From Snodgrassella sp945267035 (GTDB taxonomy: Bacteria > Pseudomonadota > Gammaproteobacteria > Burkholderiales > Neisseriaceae), in NCBI RefSeq assembly GCF_026535915.1, contig NZ_JAFNPF010000002.1, forward strand, positions 1-64,000: a stretch of DNA of 64,000 nucleotides, written 5' to 3'. A program made the translations under genes and the position numbers. How positions within the stretch are numbered: position 1 is the stretch's first letter; every line of letters starts with the position of its first letter. Positions 38,584-47,883 of the stretch are shown here, piece by piece. The notes beneath the pieces are model-generated. The model did not search any database. It saw only the letters and a program-made list of their open reading frames with translations, and was not told where the DNA came from.

Positions 38584-39333
38584 ATGAAAGTAATGGTAGC
38601 GGTAAAGCGTGTTGTGGATTACAACGTTAAGGTACGCGTTAAGGCTGACCAATCAGATGTGGATATTGGCAACGTTAAAATGTCGATGAATCCGTTTGAT
38701 GAAATCGCTGTTGAGGAAGCTGTACGTTTGAAAGAAGCCGGTAAGGTAAGCGAAGTTGTGGTGGTTTCTATGGGCGTAAAGCAGTGCGAAGAGACCTTGC
38801 GTACCGCACTGGCCATGGGGGCAGACCGCGCTATCCATGTTGAAACTGATGAATGTTTACAACCCTTGGCTGTGGCTAAATTATTACATGCTATTGCTCA
38901 GGATGAACAACCACAATTATTCCTGCTGGGCAAACAAGCGATTGATGATGACGCTAACCAGACGGCCCAAATGCTGGCTGCATTGTTGTCTGCGCCACAA
39001 GGAACCTATGTCAGCAACGTTGAGTTGGGCGCTGATGAAGTGACTGTGACACGTGAAATAGATGGTGGACAGGAACGGTTGGGACTGAAATTACCTGCTG
39101 TCATCAGCGTTGATTTACGCTTAAATGAGCCTCGGTACATCAAACTACCCAATATCATGCAGGCGAAGAAAAAGCCTTTAGAGAAAAAAACGGTGGCCGA
39201 ATTGGGAATAGATATTCAACCGCATTTGATCCAGTTGAAGGTGACAGAGCCTAAATCTCGCGCTGCTGGGATAAAAGTAGCTGATGTGGCCGAATTGGTG
39301 GCCAAATTGAAAACTGAAGCCAAAGTTATTTGA
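38584..39333 (+). CDS. etfB: Electron transfer flavoprotein beta subunit
   Basis: 249 residues. MKVMVAVKRVVDYNVKVRVK opens the ETF-beta fold. The AMP-binding and signature region VEVNEPRY-type (VDLRLNEPRYIKLPNIMQAK) is near residue 180. With EtfA it takes electrons from acyl-CoA and related dehydrogenases and passes them to ETF:quinone oxidoreductase. ATG follows AAGGTGAG. etfA begins 10 bases after the stop, so the two form an operon. Confidence 0.95.
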   Translation: MKVMVAVKRVVDYNVKVRVKADQSDVDIGNVKMSMNPFDEIAVEEAVRLKEAGKVSEVVVVSMGVKQCEETLRTALAMGADRAIHVETDECLQPLAVAKLLHAIAQDEQPQLFLLGKQAIDDDANQTAQMLAALLSAPQGTYVSNVELGADEVTVTREIDGGQERLGLKLPAVISVDLRLNEPRYIKLPNIMQAKKKPLEKKTVAELGIDIQPHLIQLKVTEPKSRAAGIKVADVAELVAKLKTEAKVI

Positions 39334-39343
39334 GGAGATATCC

Positions 39344-40288
39344 GTGTCTGTATTGATCATTGCTGAACATCAGCAGCAACAATTGGATGAAGCCACTTTG
39401 CATGCGGTGACAGCTGCTGCCAAATTAGGTGAAGTGGATATTCTGGTCGCAGGGGACAAGGTTGAGAAGGTGGCCGAGCAGGCTCAGCAAATTGCCGGAG
39501 TTAGAACAATATTGCTTGCTGATGCCGCGGTCTATGCCGAATCTTTGGCAGAGGCGGTAACACCATTAGTCATCAGTTTGGCCAAAGAATATACCCATAT
39601 TTTGGCGGCCGCCACCAGTGCTGGTAAAAACTTATTACCTCGAGTGGCTGCCTTGTTGGATTGTGCACCGGTATCCGAAGTGATCGACATCATCGATGCA
39701 CAAACATTTGTTCATCCTATTTATGCCGGTAATGCATTACAGACGGTGCGTAGTGAGCAGGCACAACATGTGCTGACTATCCGTGCTACCGCATTTGCTC
39801 CAGCTGCAACAACTGGTGGTCAGGCAACAATAGAAAAAGTAGCCTACGAAACATCACAAAATCTAAGCCGTTTTATTGATCGGACTTTAACGCATTCCGA
39901 CCATCCAGAACTGACTACCGCGAAAACCGTGGTTAGTGGGGGTAGGGGATTGGGTAGTGCTGAAAATTTTGCCGCCTTGCTTAATCCATTGGCTGACACA
40001 CTTAATGCGGCTATTGGTGCGTCGCGAGCAGCGGTGGATGCTGATTATATTCCAAATGAATATCAAGTTGGGCAGACAGGTAAAGTCGTGGCGCCAGAAC
40101 TCTACATCGCGGTGGGCATTTCTGGAGCCATTCAACATCTGGCCGGAATGAAGGACAGTAAAGTGATCGTAGCGATAAACAAAGATGCTGATGCGCCGAT
40201 ATTTAATGTGGCCGATTATGGTCTGGTGGCTGATTTGAATGTTGCTGTACCTGAGTTGGTGGAACAACTCAAAGCCATCATGTCTTAA
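39344..40288 (+). CDS. etfA: Electron transfer flavoprotein alpha subunit
   Basis: 314 residues, GTG start behind TGAGGAGATATCC. N-terminal ETF domain, then the FAD-binding C-domain with GGRGLGSAENFALLNPLA-like sequence near residue 198, GASRAAVDADYIPNEYQVGQ and the ending VAINKDADAPIFNVADYGLV near 277. Partner of EtfB. A perfect parS site lies 12 bases after the stop. Confidence 0.95.
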   Translation: MSVLIIAEHQQQQLDEATLHAVTAAAKLGEVDILVAGDKVEKVAEQAQQIAGVRTILLADAAVYAESLAEAVTPLVISLAKEYTHILAAATSAGKNLLPRVAALLDCAPVSEVIDIIDAQTFVHPIYAGNALQTVRSEQAQHVLTIRATAFAPAATTGGQATIEKVAYETSQNLSRFIDRTLTHSDHPELTTAKTVVSGGRGLGSAENFAALLNPLADTLNAAIGASRAAVDADYIPNEYQVGQTGKVVAPELYIAVGISGAIQHLAGMKDSKVIVAINKDADAPIFNVADYGLVADLNVAVPELVEQLKAIMS

Positions 40289-40299
40289 CTGGTGATGAA

Positions 40300-40315
40300 T
40301 GTTTCACGTGAAACA
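40300..40315. promoter_or_regulatory. parS centromere site (ParB binding)
   Basis: TGTTTCACGTGAAACA, a perfect match to the 16-base chromosomal parS consensus, within a 22-base perfect palindrome at 40297-40318. It lies between etfA and the threonine aldolase gene. ParB bound here spreads and directs origin segregation. Confidence 0.88.
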
Positions 40316-40506
40316 TTCGCGTTGCTCATTCACGATTTGTTAATCTGCTCATGATCAGGTGGAATAATATCAATCTGCTTGATCATGTATGGCGATAAAC
40401 CGGCTCAATACGTTCTGTTTATCGTCATCACATGAGCAAACAGTACTATCTGAAAATAGTCAGGTAGTAATGAATGGTGATGTTAAATGTTCAGGAGAAC
40501 CTGCTT

Positions 40507-41556
40507 ATGAACCGCCTTCACGATCCCAATCAGTATTCTTTTGCATCGGATAACTATTCTGGTGTCCATCCACAGATTATGGCTGCGCTCAACACGGCGA
40601 ATGATGGACACCAACCTGCATATGGAGCCGACGTCTATACTGCCGCTTTGCAACAAAAAATAAAGCAGTTGCTCGGCGCTGATGCTCAGGCCTATCCGGT
40701 GTTTAATGGTACTGGAGCAAATATCATTGCTTTGCAATCCATGTTGCCAAGATGGGGCGCAGTGATTTGTGCACAGAGTGCTCATATCAACTGTGATGAG
40801 GGTAATGCCCCTGAATATCTTGGTGGTATGAAATTGTTGGCGATTGCCAGCGAAGATGGCAAACTCACGCCCGAACTGGTTGCTAAAGAAGCATGGGGTT
40901 TTGGTTTTGAGCATCGTGCTCAGCCGGCAGTGGTTTATATCAGCCAAACTACTGAACTGGGCACTTGCTATACTCCTGATGAAATTCGGGCTTTAGCAGA
41001 CTATTGCCATCAACGCCAGATGAAGCTTTATCTTGATGGTGCCCGCTTGGCCAATGCATTGGTCAGTCAAAATGTTGATTTGCACACCATGGTAGCAAGT
41101 ACTGGGGTAGATATGCTTAATCTGGGCGGAACCAAAAATGGTTTAATGCAAGCTGAGTGCATCATTAGTCTGCACAGTGAGGCACAGGAGGCCATGCCTT
41201 ATCTGCGTAAAATCAATGCACAGCTCGGTTCTAAAATGCGCTATGTTTCGGCACAATTTTTGGCGTGGTTTGAACATGATTTATGGCTTAACTTAGCTCG
41301 CCACAGTAATGCCATGGCCAGCAAATTGGCTTCGTCTCTGGCTGAGTTTCCCTGCATTAACCTGACGCAAAAAACTCAAGCGAATGCGGTTTTTGCCACT
41401 TTACCCCCAGATATCAGCGCTCGATTGCATGAACAATTTCACTTTTATGACTGGAATGAACAAACACATGAAGTGCGCTGGATGACCAGTTTTGATACCA
41501 CTGAAGAACAGATCGATGCTTTTGTCGCCGCTATTCGACAGGCGACAGCAACATGA
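40507..41556 (+). CDS. Low-specificity L-threonine aldolase family (PLP enzyme)
   Basis: 349 residues of the threonine aldolase/beta-eliminating lyase family. ATG 40507 follows AGGAG at 40493-40497; upstream in-frame starts lack this. Visible: SFASDNYSGVHPQIMAAL near the start, PVFNGTGANIIALQSM, LYLDGARLANALV near 175 and the PLP lysine in LNLGGTKNGLM near 205. Cleaves threonine or allo-threonine to glycine and acetaldehyde. Overlaps the YigZ gene by ATGA, hence co-translated. Confidence 0.88.
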   Translation: MNRLHDPNQYSFASDNYSGVHPQIMAALNTANDGHQPAYGADVYTAALQQKIKQLLGADAQAYPVFNGTGANIIALQSMLPRWGAVICAQSAHINCDEGNAPEYLGGMKLLAIASEDGKLTPELVAKEAWGFGFEHRAQPAVVYISQTTELGTCYTPDEIRALADYCHQRQMKLYLDGARLANALVSQNVDLHTMVASTGVDMLNLGGTKNGLMQAECIISLHSEAQEAMPYLRKINAQLGSKMRYVSAQFLAWFEHDLWLNLARHSNAMASKLASSLAEFPCINLTQKTQANAVFATLPPDISARLHEQFHFYDWNEQTHEVRWMTSFDTTEEQIDAFVAAIRQATAT

Positions 41557-42158
41557 GTGTGGAACAATATCAGACATTAGCGGCACCGGCTGAGGCAGAA
41601 TTCAAAGATAAAGGCAGCCGTTTTTTGGCTTTTGCTTATCCGGTACAAACCGAAGCGGAAATTAAGTCTCTGGTGCAGCAACTGCGCGAGCAACACCATA
41701 AAGCACGTCATTGTTGTTTTGCTTGGCGTCTGGGTGTAGACGGTAATCGATTTCGCGCTAATGATGATGGCGAGCCAGCAGGCAGTGCAGGAAGACCTAT
41801 ATTGGGTCAGATTGATTCAGCAGAAATCACCAATGTATTGGTAATTGTGGTACGCTACTTTGGCGGTACATTGCTGGGGGTGCCGGGTTTGATCAATGCT
41901 TATAAAACAGCCACAGCTTTGGCCTTACAGAATGCAGAAAAAGTACAGGAAGATGTGTGTCGTCTGCTAGAATTAAGTTGCGATTATGCTCACCTGAATG
42001 AAGCACTACGATGGTGTAAACAGCAGCAAGTAAGGATTCTAACTCAAGATTTACAGCAAAACTGCCGTCTGGAAATATCGATACCTTTAGCCAGATATCA
42101 ATCTGGCTTAAGTGCTTTACAACAACTTCGGGCAATTAATGTTAAACTGGAAGAATGA
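41553..42158 (+). CDS. YigZ/IMPACT family protein
   Basis: 201 residues. N-terminal UPF0029 (IMPACT) domain with FKDKGSRFLAFAYPV, HKARHCCFAW, RANDDGEPAGSAGRPIL near residue 70 and VVRYFGGTLLGVPGLINAY near 92. C-terminal DUF1949-like half. Function in bacteria is not established. Its ATG overlaps the stop of the aldolase gene. Confidence 0.9.
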   Translation: MSVEQYQTLAAPAEAEFKDKGSRFLAFAYPVQTEAEIKSLVQQLREQHHKARHCCFAWRLGVDGNRFRANDDGEPAGSAGRPILGQIDSAEITNVLVIVVRYFGGTLLGVPGLINAYKTATALALQNAEKVQEDVCRLLELSCDYAHLNEALRWCKQQQVRILTQDLQQNCRLEISIPLARYQSGLSALQQLRAINVKLEE

Positions 42159-42226
42159 ATTCTCAAAGCTGAACAAGCAATAAGCAATATGGTTTCCATG
42201 GATGATTTATTTGCAAAGGGGTAGGC

Positions 42227-43495
42227 ATGAAATTACTGGTGATAGGAAGTGGCGGGCGTGAGCATGCGCTGGCTTGGAAGCTGGCGCAATCTAATAAAGT
42301 AGAAATCGTTTACGTTGCACCTGGCAATGCCGGTACTGCATCAGAAAAAAAGATCTGCAATATCACTTTGAGTGATCATCAACATCTGATTCAATTTTGT
42401 ATCGAACAGGAAATTGATTTTACGCTGATTGGTCCGGAAGCACCATTGGCTGCCGGAATAGTTGATGATTTTATATCCGCCGGATTAGCTGTATTTGGTC
42501 CCAGCCAGTATTGTGCACAATTAGAAAGTTCCAAAGATTTTGCTAAAGCATTTATGCGCCAGCACGGTATACCCACAGCAGCATATGCTACATTTACCGA
42601 TGCAGAAGCAGCGCATCGCTATATAGATGAAAAAGGAGCACCAATTGTCATCAAAGCTGATGGTCTTGCTGCCGGCAAAGGGGTGGTGGTGGCGATGACT
42701 GAAGAAGACGCCCACAACGCCATTGATAGTATGTTGCTGGATAACAGTTTGGGCAGTGCTGGGGCTAGGGTGGTAATCGAAGATTATCTACAAGGGGAAG
42801 AAGCCAGCTTTATTGTGATGGTGGATGGTGAACATGTTATACCGATGGCCAGCAGTCAAGATCATAAACGCTTGCTGGATGATGACGCTGGACCAAACAC
42901 CGGTGGAATGGGCGCTTATTCACCGGCACCCATCGTCACGCCAGAAGTACATCAACGGGTAATGGATGAAATTATTTTACCAGCAGTGAAAGGAATGCAG
43001 GAGGCAGGACATCCTTATCGTGGCTTTCTGTATGCTGGCTTAATGATCGATGAATCAGGAGCGCCGTACACCATCGAATTTAATTGTCGTTTTGGCGATC
43101 CGGAAACGCAACCCATCATGTGTCGCTTGCAAACGGACTTAGTCGATTTATTGTTGGCTGCGCTGGAAGGCAAGCTGGATAAAATCAGCGTAAATTGGTC
43201 TGATCAAACTGCAGTAGGGGTGGTACTTGCCGCGGCAGGTTATCCACAGACACCGAAACGAGGCGATTTTATTGAGGGCATTGAAGCAGCCAATCAGATC
43301 GGTAAAGTTTTTCATGCCGGCACGACCTTTAATCTTGATAAAAAACTAATTGTCTCAGGTGGTCGGGTTTTGTGTGTAGTTGGTATGGGTAACAATGTTG
43401 CTGAGGCTCAGAAGCAAGCCTATGCCGCCATTACACCTATTCAGTTTAGAGGAATGCATTACAGGAAAGATATTGCAGCTAAGGCCTTAAAATAA
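42227..43495 (+). CDS. purD: Phosphoribosylamine-glycine ligase PurD
   Basis: 422 residues, full length. Second step of purine synthesis, ATP-grasp fold. Opens MKLLVIGSGGREHALAWKLA; ATP-grasp elements include VIKADGLAAGKGVVVAM near residue 139, SQDHKRLLDDDAGPNTGGMG near 213 and FNCRFGDPETQPIM near 283. ATG behind AAAGGGGTAGGC. An exact TTATCCACA lies inside at 43240-43248. It converges on tenA with only 12 bases between the stops. Confidence 0.96.
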   Translation: MKLLVIGSGGREHALAWKLAQSNKVEIVYVAPGNAGTASEKKICNITLSDHQHLIQFCIEQEIDFTLIGPEAPLAAGIVDDFISAGLAVFGPSQYCAQLESSKDFAKAFMRQHGIPTAAYATFTDAEAAHRYIDEKGAPIVIKADGLAAGKGVVVAMTEEDAHNAIDSMLLDNSLGSAGARVVIEDYLQGEEASFIVMVDGEHVIPMASSQDHKRLLDDDAGPNTGGMGAYSPAPIVTPEVHQRVMDEIILPAVKGMQEAGHPYRGFLYAGLMIDESGAPYTIEFNCRFGDPETQPIMCRLQTDLVDLLLAALEGKLDKISVNWSDQTAVGVVLAAAGYPQTPKRGDFIEGIEAANQIGKVFHAGTTFNLDKKLIVSGGRVLCVVGMGNNVAEAQKQAYAAITPIQFRGMHYRKDIAAKALK

Positions 43496-43507
43496 CCTTT
43501 TGCACCA

Positions 43508-44185
43508 TTATAGAGCCCAGCTGTCCATATACCAGCAGCTGTGCCATAATTGCCATTCCATTTTTGCTGCTGTCAAAAAAGCATTCAACATAGCCTGACT
43601 AATCTCGGCACTGTTTTGTGCTGCCAATCGATCGGCTATAGACATGGCTATTTCACCATCAAGACGATATTTGGGACAATTGTAAGCCTCTATCCAACGA
43701 TGATAAGGGTTAACGTATATATCGGTACGTGCAAGCAGTTGTTCTCCCACTTGTTGGTAAACATAAAAACAAGCTAAGGTACTGGCAATTGCCACTGGCA
43801 GAGGTTGGGTAGCTAGCTGTTGATATAAATAAGCTGAGTATAATAAACAGCTCGGCGTCTGCTGATGAATAGTTATTTGATTCTGCAATAAATCTTGCTG
43901 TAGGCATTGCTCTGCTTTAATGGTTTCTGTGCTGAATCGACGAAATTGCTCCGCGTCTGTGCTTAAAGGACACCGGTCTGCAATCATTTGCATGATTTGG
44001 CTATAATGATGCAGATATAAAACATCCTGCTGTAAATAAAAAAAGAATTGTTCCTGCTTAAGAGAGCCATCAGCTAAAGCACGTATAAAAGGCAATTGCA
44101 TAATCTGCTCCAGAATAGGCTTAACTTGTTGCTGAGCATGATACCGCCAGGGAGTCTGTGAATCTGAATCGAAATTTAAGTTCAT
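43508..44185 (-). CDS. tenA: TenA-family thiaminase II
   Basis: 225 residues of the TenA/Thi-4 family. LPFIRALADGSLKQEQFFFY near residue 32, DVLYLHHYSQIMQM, catalytic Cys in STLACFYVYQQVGE near 139 and the C-terminal acidic residue in AAKMEWQLWHSCWYMD near 210. It salvages thiamine pyrimidine by hydrolysing aminopyrimidines. No TPP riboswitch is visible upstream. It borders the DnaA-box region. Confidence 0.88.
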   Translation of the reverse strand: MNLNFDSDSQTPWRYHAQQQVKPILEQIMQLPFIRALADGSLKQEQFFFYLQQDVLYLHHYSQIMQMIADRCPLSTDAEQFRRFSTETIKAEQCLQQDLLQNQITIHQQTPSCLLYSAYLYQQLATQPLPVAIASTLACFYVYQQVGEQLLARTDIYVNPYHRWIEAYNCPKYRLDGEIAMSIADRLAAQNSAEISQAMLNAFLTAAKMEWQLWHSCWYMDSWAL

Positions 44186-44300
44186 TCTTTAAGCGAAGCT
44201 GATAATAATGAGAAGTAAATGATAGCACTGATGGTGTGGATATTTGCAAATGATTCAACTGGTGGGGGATGATGTGGCTATATCCGATTCAATTAGTTTC

Positions 44301-45248
44301 TGTGGATAAATCTTAATTACCCTAGAATTAATGCAATTAATTGCATGATTTATGAGTCAACGCTCTGCTTATCTTTGTGGATAAAATGTGATCTTTTTCC
44401 GCTAACAAACGATTGTGGCTGGACATCTTCGAACATCGACATCAATTATATACTTGAATGCACAATGTAAATTTTTTGCGAATATGATTTTTTCTGATAA
44501 AAAAGACCTTGGGTTTTTACATTAGTGCAGTTAGCTTGCGGTTACAAAGCGAAGTTTTATCGTGTACGGGATTGAATAACATCATGAATAAGGGCTAGGG
44601 AGAGTGTAGCAGTGAATCTTGTGGATGATCTGTGCCATAAAATTATCCACAGAATAAATTGAATGAAGGTTTTGTAATTTATTGATGCCAATAACAAGTT
44701 TAAGCATGGTCATGGCGCACAGTTCATGAATAAGTGACATTATTGGCTCTATATGCATTACTCGATGGCTGTATCAGCATAGCATAGGGTTTATGGGATG
44801 ATTGCTACCGCTAATTAGAAATTATTTCTTTGCCAATAAAAAAAGTTATTCATTGGTTGCAAAATACATGGCGATGCAAAATTTAGGCGAATATGGCTTG
44901 ATTCAAATAATTATTCACAACATGCAGTGAAGTTAACATTGTAGGGGACATGAAGCGGTTGAATATTGAATGGATTTTTCTTAACAGTTATAGTTGCACT
45001 AAAACCATGCTATGGTTGGCAACTTTAATGTTTAGATTCAAATTTTGCGGGTGATTATGTGTTTTGGATACTAATTTTTCGTATTTTATACACAGAAGTT
45101 ATAAGCCTAATTAAAATATAAATTTAATCTTAGCCGTTTAAAACCCTTTACAATCAAGAATAATTTTAATTGTGACTGTTGTGAAGGTTGATTTATCTAA
45201 AAGTTATCAACAGTTTTATCCACAAGTTTGAAGGTGGTGTGTGGATAG
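44301..45248. promoter_or_regulatory. DnaA-box array, candidate replication origin
   Basis: Gene-free AT-rich DNA with exact boxes at 44301-44309, 44376-44384, 44643-44651 and 45216-45224. One-mismatch boxes lie at 44620-44628, 44911-44919, 45086-45094 (TTATACACA), 45204-45212 and 45240-45248. Orientations are mixed. Very AT-rich stretches flank it (around 45111-45135 and 45881-46060) and could serve as an unwinding element. parS lies 4 kb to the left. dnaA and dnaN are not adjacent, so this is a candidate only. Confidence 0.5.
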
Positions 45249-45372
45249 CTGTTTTAGGCTTGATGATCTTTGCTCAGATGGAAGTAGTCGGTGGCTTATC
45301 TTTTTGTTGCAATACAATTGAGCCGATTCTGCAATCAAATTGATATGGATGATTCTTAACAAGGAGCCGATC

Positions 45373-45444
45373 ATGAATGCCGTCCATTTCTATGTGGATA
45401 TGATGCACCAATTGCAAATGGCAGATGGAAGAGTAATCATATAA
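45373..45444 (+). CDS. Possible 23-residue ORF with a strong ribosome site
   Basis: AAGGAG at 45361-45366 precedes the ATG by 6 bases. The peptide is MNAVHFYVDMMHQLQMADGR plus VII. Nothing else supports it, and it may be chance. Confidence 0.2.
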   Translation: MNAVHFYVDMMHQLQMADGRVII

Positions 45445-45624
45445 TGCTTAAAATTTTAAAGGGATCATGCTCTGCCGATTCATATTATCCATTGCTTTTT
45501 TGCTCGTTCGGTTGGCTACATGTGTTGTTCCCGTTATGCTTACCACTCCTTTTTCTGTGTTTTATACTTATCTACTTCAACTCAACCCATCCATCTAGCT
45601 AATCCCTCTTATTAAATCTAACTG

Positions 45625-45753
45625 TTAAGAATTGATGAGTACCTTACTATCACGGGTATAAGCGTATCGGTTGGCGTTTGTTCCGGCTAATCCTATCGGG
45701 TTGTGGCTAATGGATGAACCTGATTCAGGATGATAATATCGATAACGATTGTC
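45625..45753 (-). pseudogene. Rhs core C-terminal end, decayed
   Basis: Minus-strand frame of 43 codons: DNRYRYYHPESGSSISHNPI, then GLAGTNANRYAYTRDSKVL, ending in TAA. It clearly derives from the Rhs motif RYYDPESGxFISQDPIGLAG. The usual WVDPLGL end is lost and no shell sequence is attached. Same orientation as the lipoprotein array at 46.3-51.9 kb. Confidence 0.75.
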
Positions 45754-46588
45754 ACTTTATACTGGAAAAAAATGCTCATACTATTTAACATGCAAACGGT
45801 TCATCGCCTATATTGAATGTTATTGTTGAGTTCTTTTGCCACATCCAAGCAAGATACCTGATAGTGAAGATTATTTTAGTTGGGGCTAATATCACATCTT
45901 TTATTTTTATAAATATATGAGTTTTTTTCAGGTTTTAAACTTTCATCCTAATTGACTTGTTCTAAAAATCAGCTGGAGAATGATTCCAATATAATAAAAA
46001 TTGAGGAGACAAAAATATATTAATTAATCCTTTTAAAATAGCCATATGAGCAGGATCATTTATTGAACTATTATATGAAATCTGTTTTTTTAATAAAATA
46101 TTCAGTCTTTCTTAATCTTGTATATTATTCATTTTCACATATCTCACGGTTTGTGCTCAAAACATCAGTTTATTTACTGGCTTTGAATCATGGATTTCTG
46201 CCAGTGCAATTGAAATATTTTCAGTATATGTTTGTCTATGCTCTACCTATTAAGGTAACTCTTCTTCCGTCGGGTAAAGATATACTTTAAGGACTATTAT
46301 CCATATTTTTATTTTGTGTGTGTCAGGAAAATTATTTTCCATCTGCAAAATATTGTTTTCTCAATGCTAAAATTGCGTATCAATACTTTTCAATATCTTT
46401 AATTTATTGATAAATATAGAATTTTACTTTTTCTGTCTGTAGAGATTTTTTATTTATATCGATACATTTAAGATAAAATGAATTGTTACTTATATGAGTA
46501 TCTATTTTGTTCCTTTATTACCTAGTAATAAATCTCTATCTATAACTGGGTTGTTTATGTTGTTTATTTTAAGGTAATAATTATTTTA
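45754..46588. other. AT-rich spacer
   Basis: No convincing gene apart from a short remnant at 46332-46370. A plus-strand open frame at 46063-46290 is hydrophobic but lacks a ribosome site and lies in sequence related to the DKNYY gene downstream regions. Confidence 0.4.
46332..46370 (-). pseudogene. 3' scrap of a DKNYY-type gene
   Basis: Encodes LALRKQYFADGK and stop, matching the end ALREQYFGDGK of the protein at 48360-49064. The flanks downstream of both also look alike (both carry ATCCATATTTTTATT). Evidence of an older duplicate now lost. Confidence 0.4.
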
Positions 46589-47050
46589 TTATTGAATCGT
46601 ATCATCAAGTTCATGGCTGATGCAGTCAGAACTCTTTAATGATAAATGATAATTTTCAACTAAAAATAACTGTTTTGATTTGAAATATCCTTCAAAATAA
46701 TAGATATAACATATTGCATTTACTCCCTCTTGTTTTTTAAATTTTTCCTCATCTGTTTTATTTGCAAATATTAGATCTATGTCTCTTCCAATTAAATTAT
46801 CATCTTCTGGCTTATTAATAGCATAAGATAGTTCTTGTGAAAGATCGCTATCTTTACCATCCAAATCTAAAGGTTCTCTATCTTTTAAATGATTCCTTTT
46901 TATCGACAAATTATCTATTTTAAAGATTTTATATTGTGGGCATTCACAGGCATAAAGCATATTATAAGTATATAAACCAACTTTTTCCTGTGGGTAATTA
47001 TCTTTACATCCGAATAAAGTAAATAATAAGATATACAATATTTTTTTCAT
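46589..47050 (-). CDS. Small putative lipoprotein
   Basis: 153 residues from ATG 47050 behind a GGGGGA ribosome site; an in-frame upstream extension is decayed DNA. N-terminus MKKILYILLFTLFGC has a lipobox-like LFGC with Cys 15, so the protein is probably lipidated. The rest is acidic with several Cys (ACEC, CYIY, SDC) and no recognised domain. It lies after a decayed stretch (47051-47297), as an immunity lipoprotein would. Role not known. Confidence 0.55.
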   Translation of the reverse strand: MKKILYILLFTLFGCKDNYPQEKVGLYTYNMLYACECPQYKIFKIDNLSIKRNHLKDREPLDLDGKDSDLSQELSYAINKPEDDNLIGRDIDLIFANKTDEEKFKKQEGVNAICYIYYFEGYFKSKQLFLVENYHLSLKSSDCISHELDDTIQ

Positions 47051-47297
47051 TTTTATAATTCCCCCAATATCTAGCCAGCGTTTTTGAGTTGTGTAAGCCC
47101 AAATATTCTGCCAATAGTTCTTTTTCCATGTCAATCTTGTTGTTGAATAGATGTTTACCCATCATCATTTAATATTTGGATTTGCTTTTGGTGAATGGCC
47201 AACCCATTGTTTTTTTGATAATTTCCCTACTCTTCAAGTGGGTAATTTTTGCCTTTATAGGTCTTATATATGGTATCGTTTTTTGATGTGTCTTTGG
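47051..47297 (-). pseudogene. Decayed coding stretch, possible toxin tip
   Basis: Minus-strand pieces in different frames read DTIYKTYKGKNYPLEE, then GNYQKNNGLAIHQKQIQILN, and in another frame MEKELLAEYLGLHNSKTLAR. Frame changes and stops prevent expression. It lies just before the small lipoprotein gene, matching the tip-then-immunity order. Family not recognised. Confidence 0.3.
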
Positions 47298-47879
47298 TCA
47301 AAAATATACAACACCTTTATTTCTAAATTCATTCCTCGCCCAGTCCTCATTTTCGATTATTGGATAATATTTTTTTAATTTTTCATAAAATTCATCATTA
47401 GGTGGATAGGCTTCTTTATTTTCATAATGGTCATAGACTTCTTTATAATTTATACAATAAGCATTTTTACCCTTTATTTTTAAAGTATAAACATAAATTT
47501 CTTGGTAACGACTATATCTTAAAAAAGAATATCTATATTTTAATTTTTTTAATAAATCTGTGTCTGACATAACTGTCAATTCTCGTTGTAAATCTTGCTT
47601 ATCTTTAGTTGTAAAATTAGGGATATTTTTCATAGCCCAATTGGGTAATTCCTGCCTGATTTCTTGTAATTGTTGCGGATCAAAAGCTTTGGGTTTAGGA
47701 TTCCATAAAAGCGATTCGCTTAAACATTCACAGCCTTCTTTTTCTATTCTTTCAGTAATATCATAAGGAGTGGTTCCCCATATTTCATATCTTCCATCTT
47801 CTGTTTTGCACCATATATTTTTCATATAGCAACTGTTTAATAATGTGATTAGTAATAATATTAATAAAATATTTTTCAT
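47298..47879 (-). CDS. Putative lipoprotein, possible periplasmic immunity protein
   Basis: 193 residues. MKNILLILLLITLLNSC is a lipoprotein signal with Cys 17. The mature part is charged and rich in Tyr, with KTEDGRYEIWGTTPYDITER near residue 25 and several Cys. No recognised domain. It starts 4 bases after the stop of the tip-like frame at 47884-48105. A lipidated antidote would fit a toxin acting in the periplasm; this is inference. Confidence 0.55.
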   Translation of the reverse strand: MKNILLILLLITLLNSCYMKNIWCKTEDGRYEIWGTTPYDITERIEKEGCECLSESLLWNPKPKAFDPQQLQEIRQELPNWAMKNIPNFTTKDKQDLQRELTVMSDTDLLKKLKYRYSFLRYSRYQEIYVYTLKIKGKNAYCINYKEVYDHYENKEAYPPNDEFYEKLKKYYPIIENEDWARNEFRNKGVVYF

Positions 47880-47883
47880 TGTG

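Noticed and set aside
40391..40420. Hairpin CGATAAAC-GTTTATCG after parS as an etfA terminator
   Set aside because: Large loop and no T run; not convincing.
44186..44300. TPP riboswitch ahead of tenA
   Set aside because: The conserved CTGAGA and ACCTGAT elements are not present.
46063..46290. Hydrophobic plus-strand frame of 75 codons
   Set aside because: TTG start, no ribosome site, and it lies over sequence related to the downstream flank of a minus-strand DKNYY gene.
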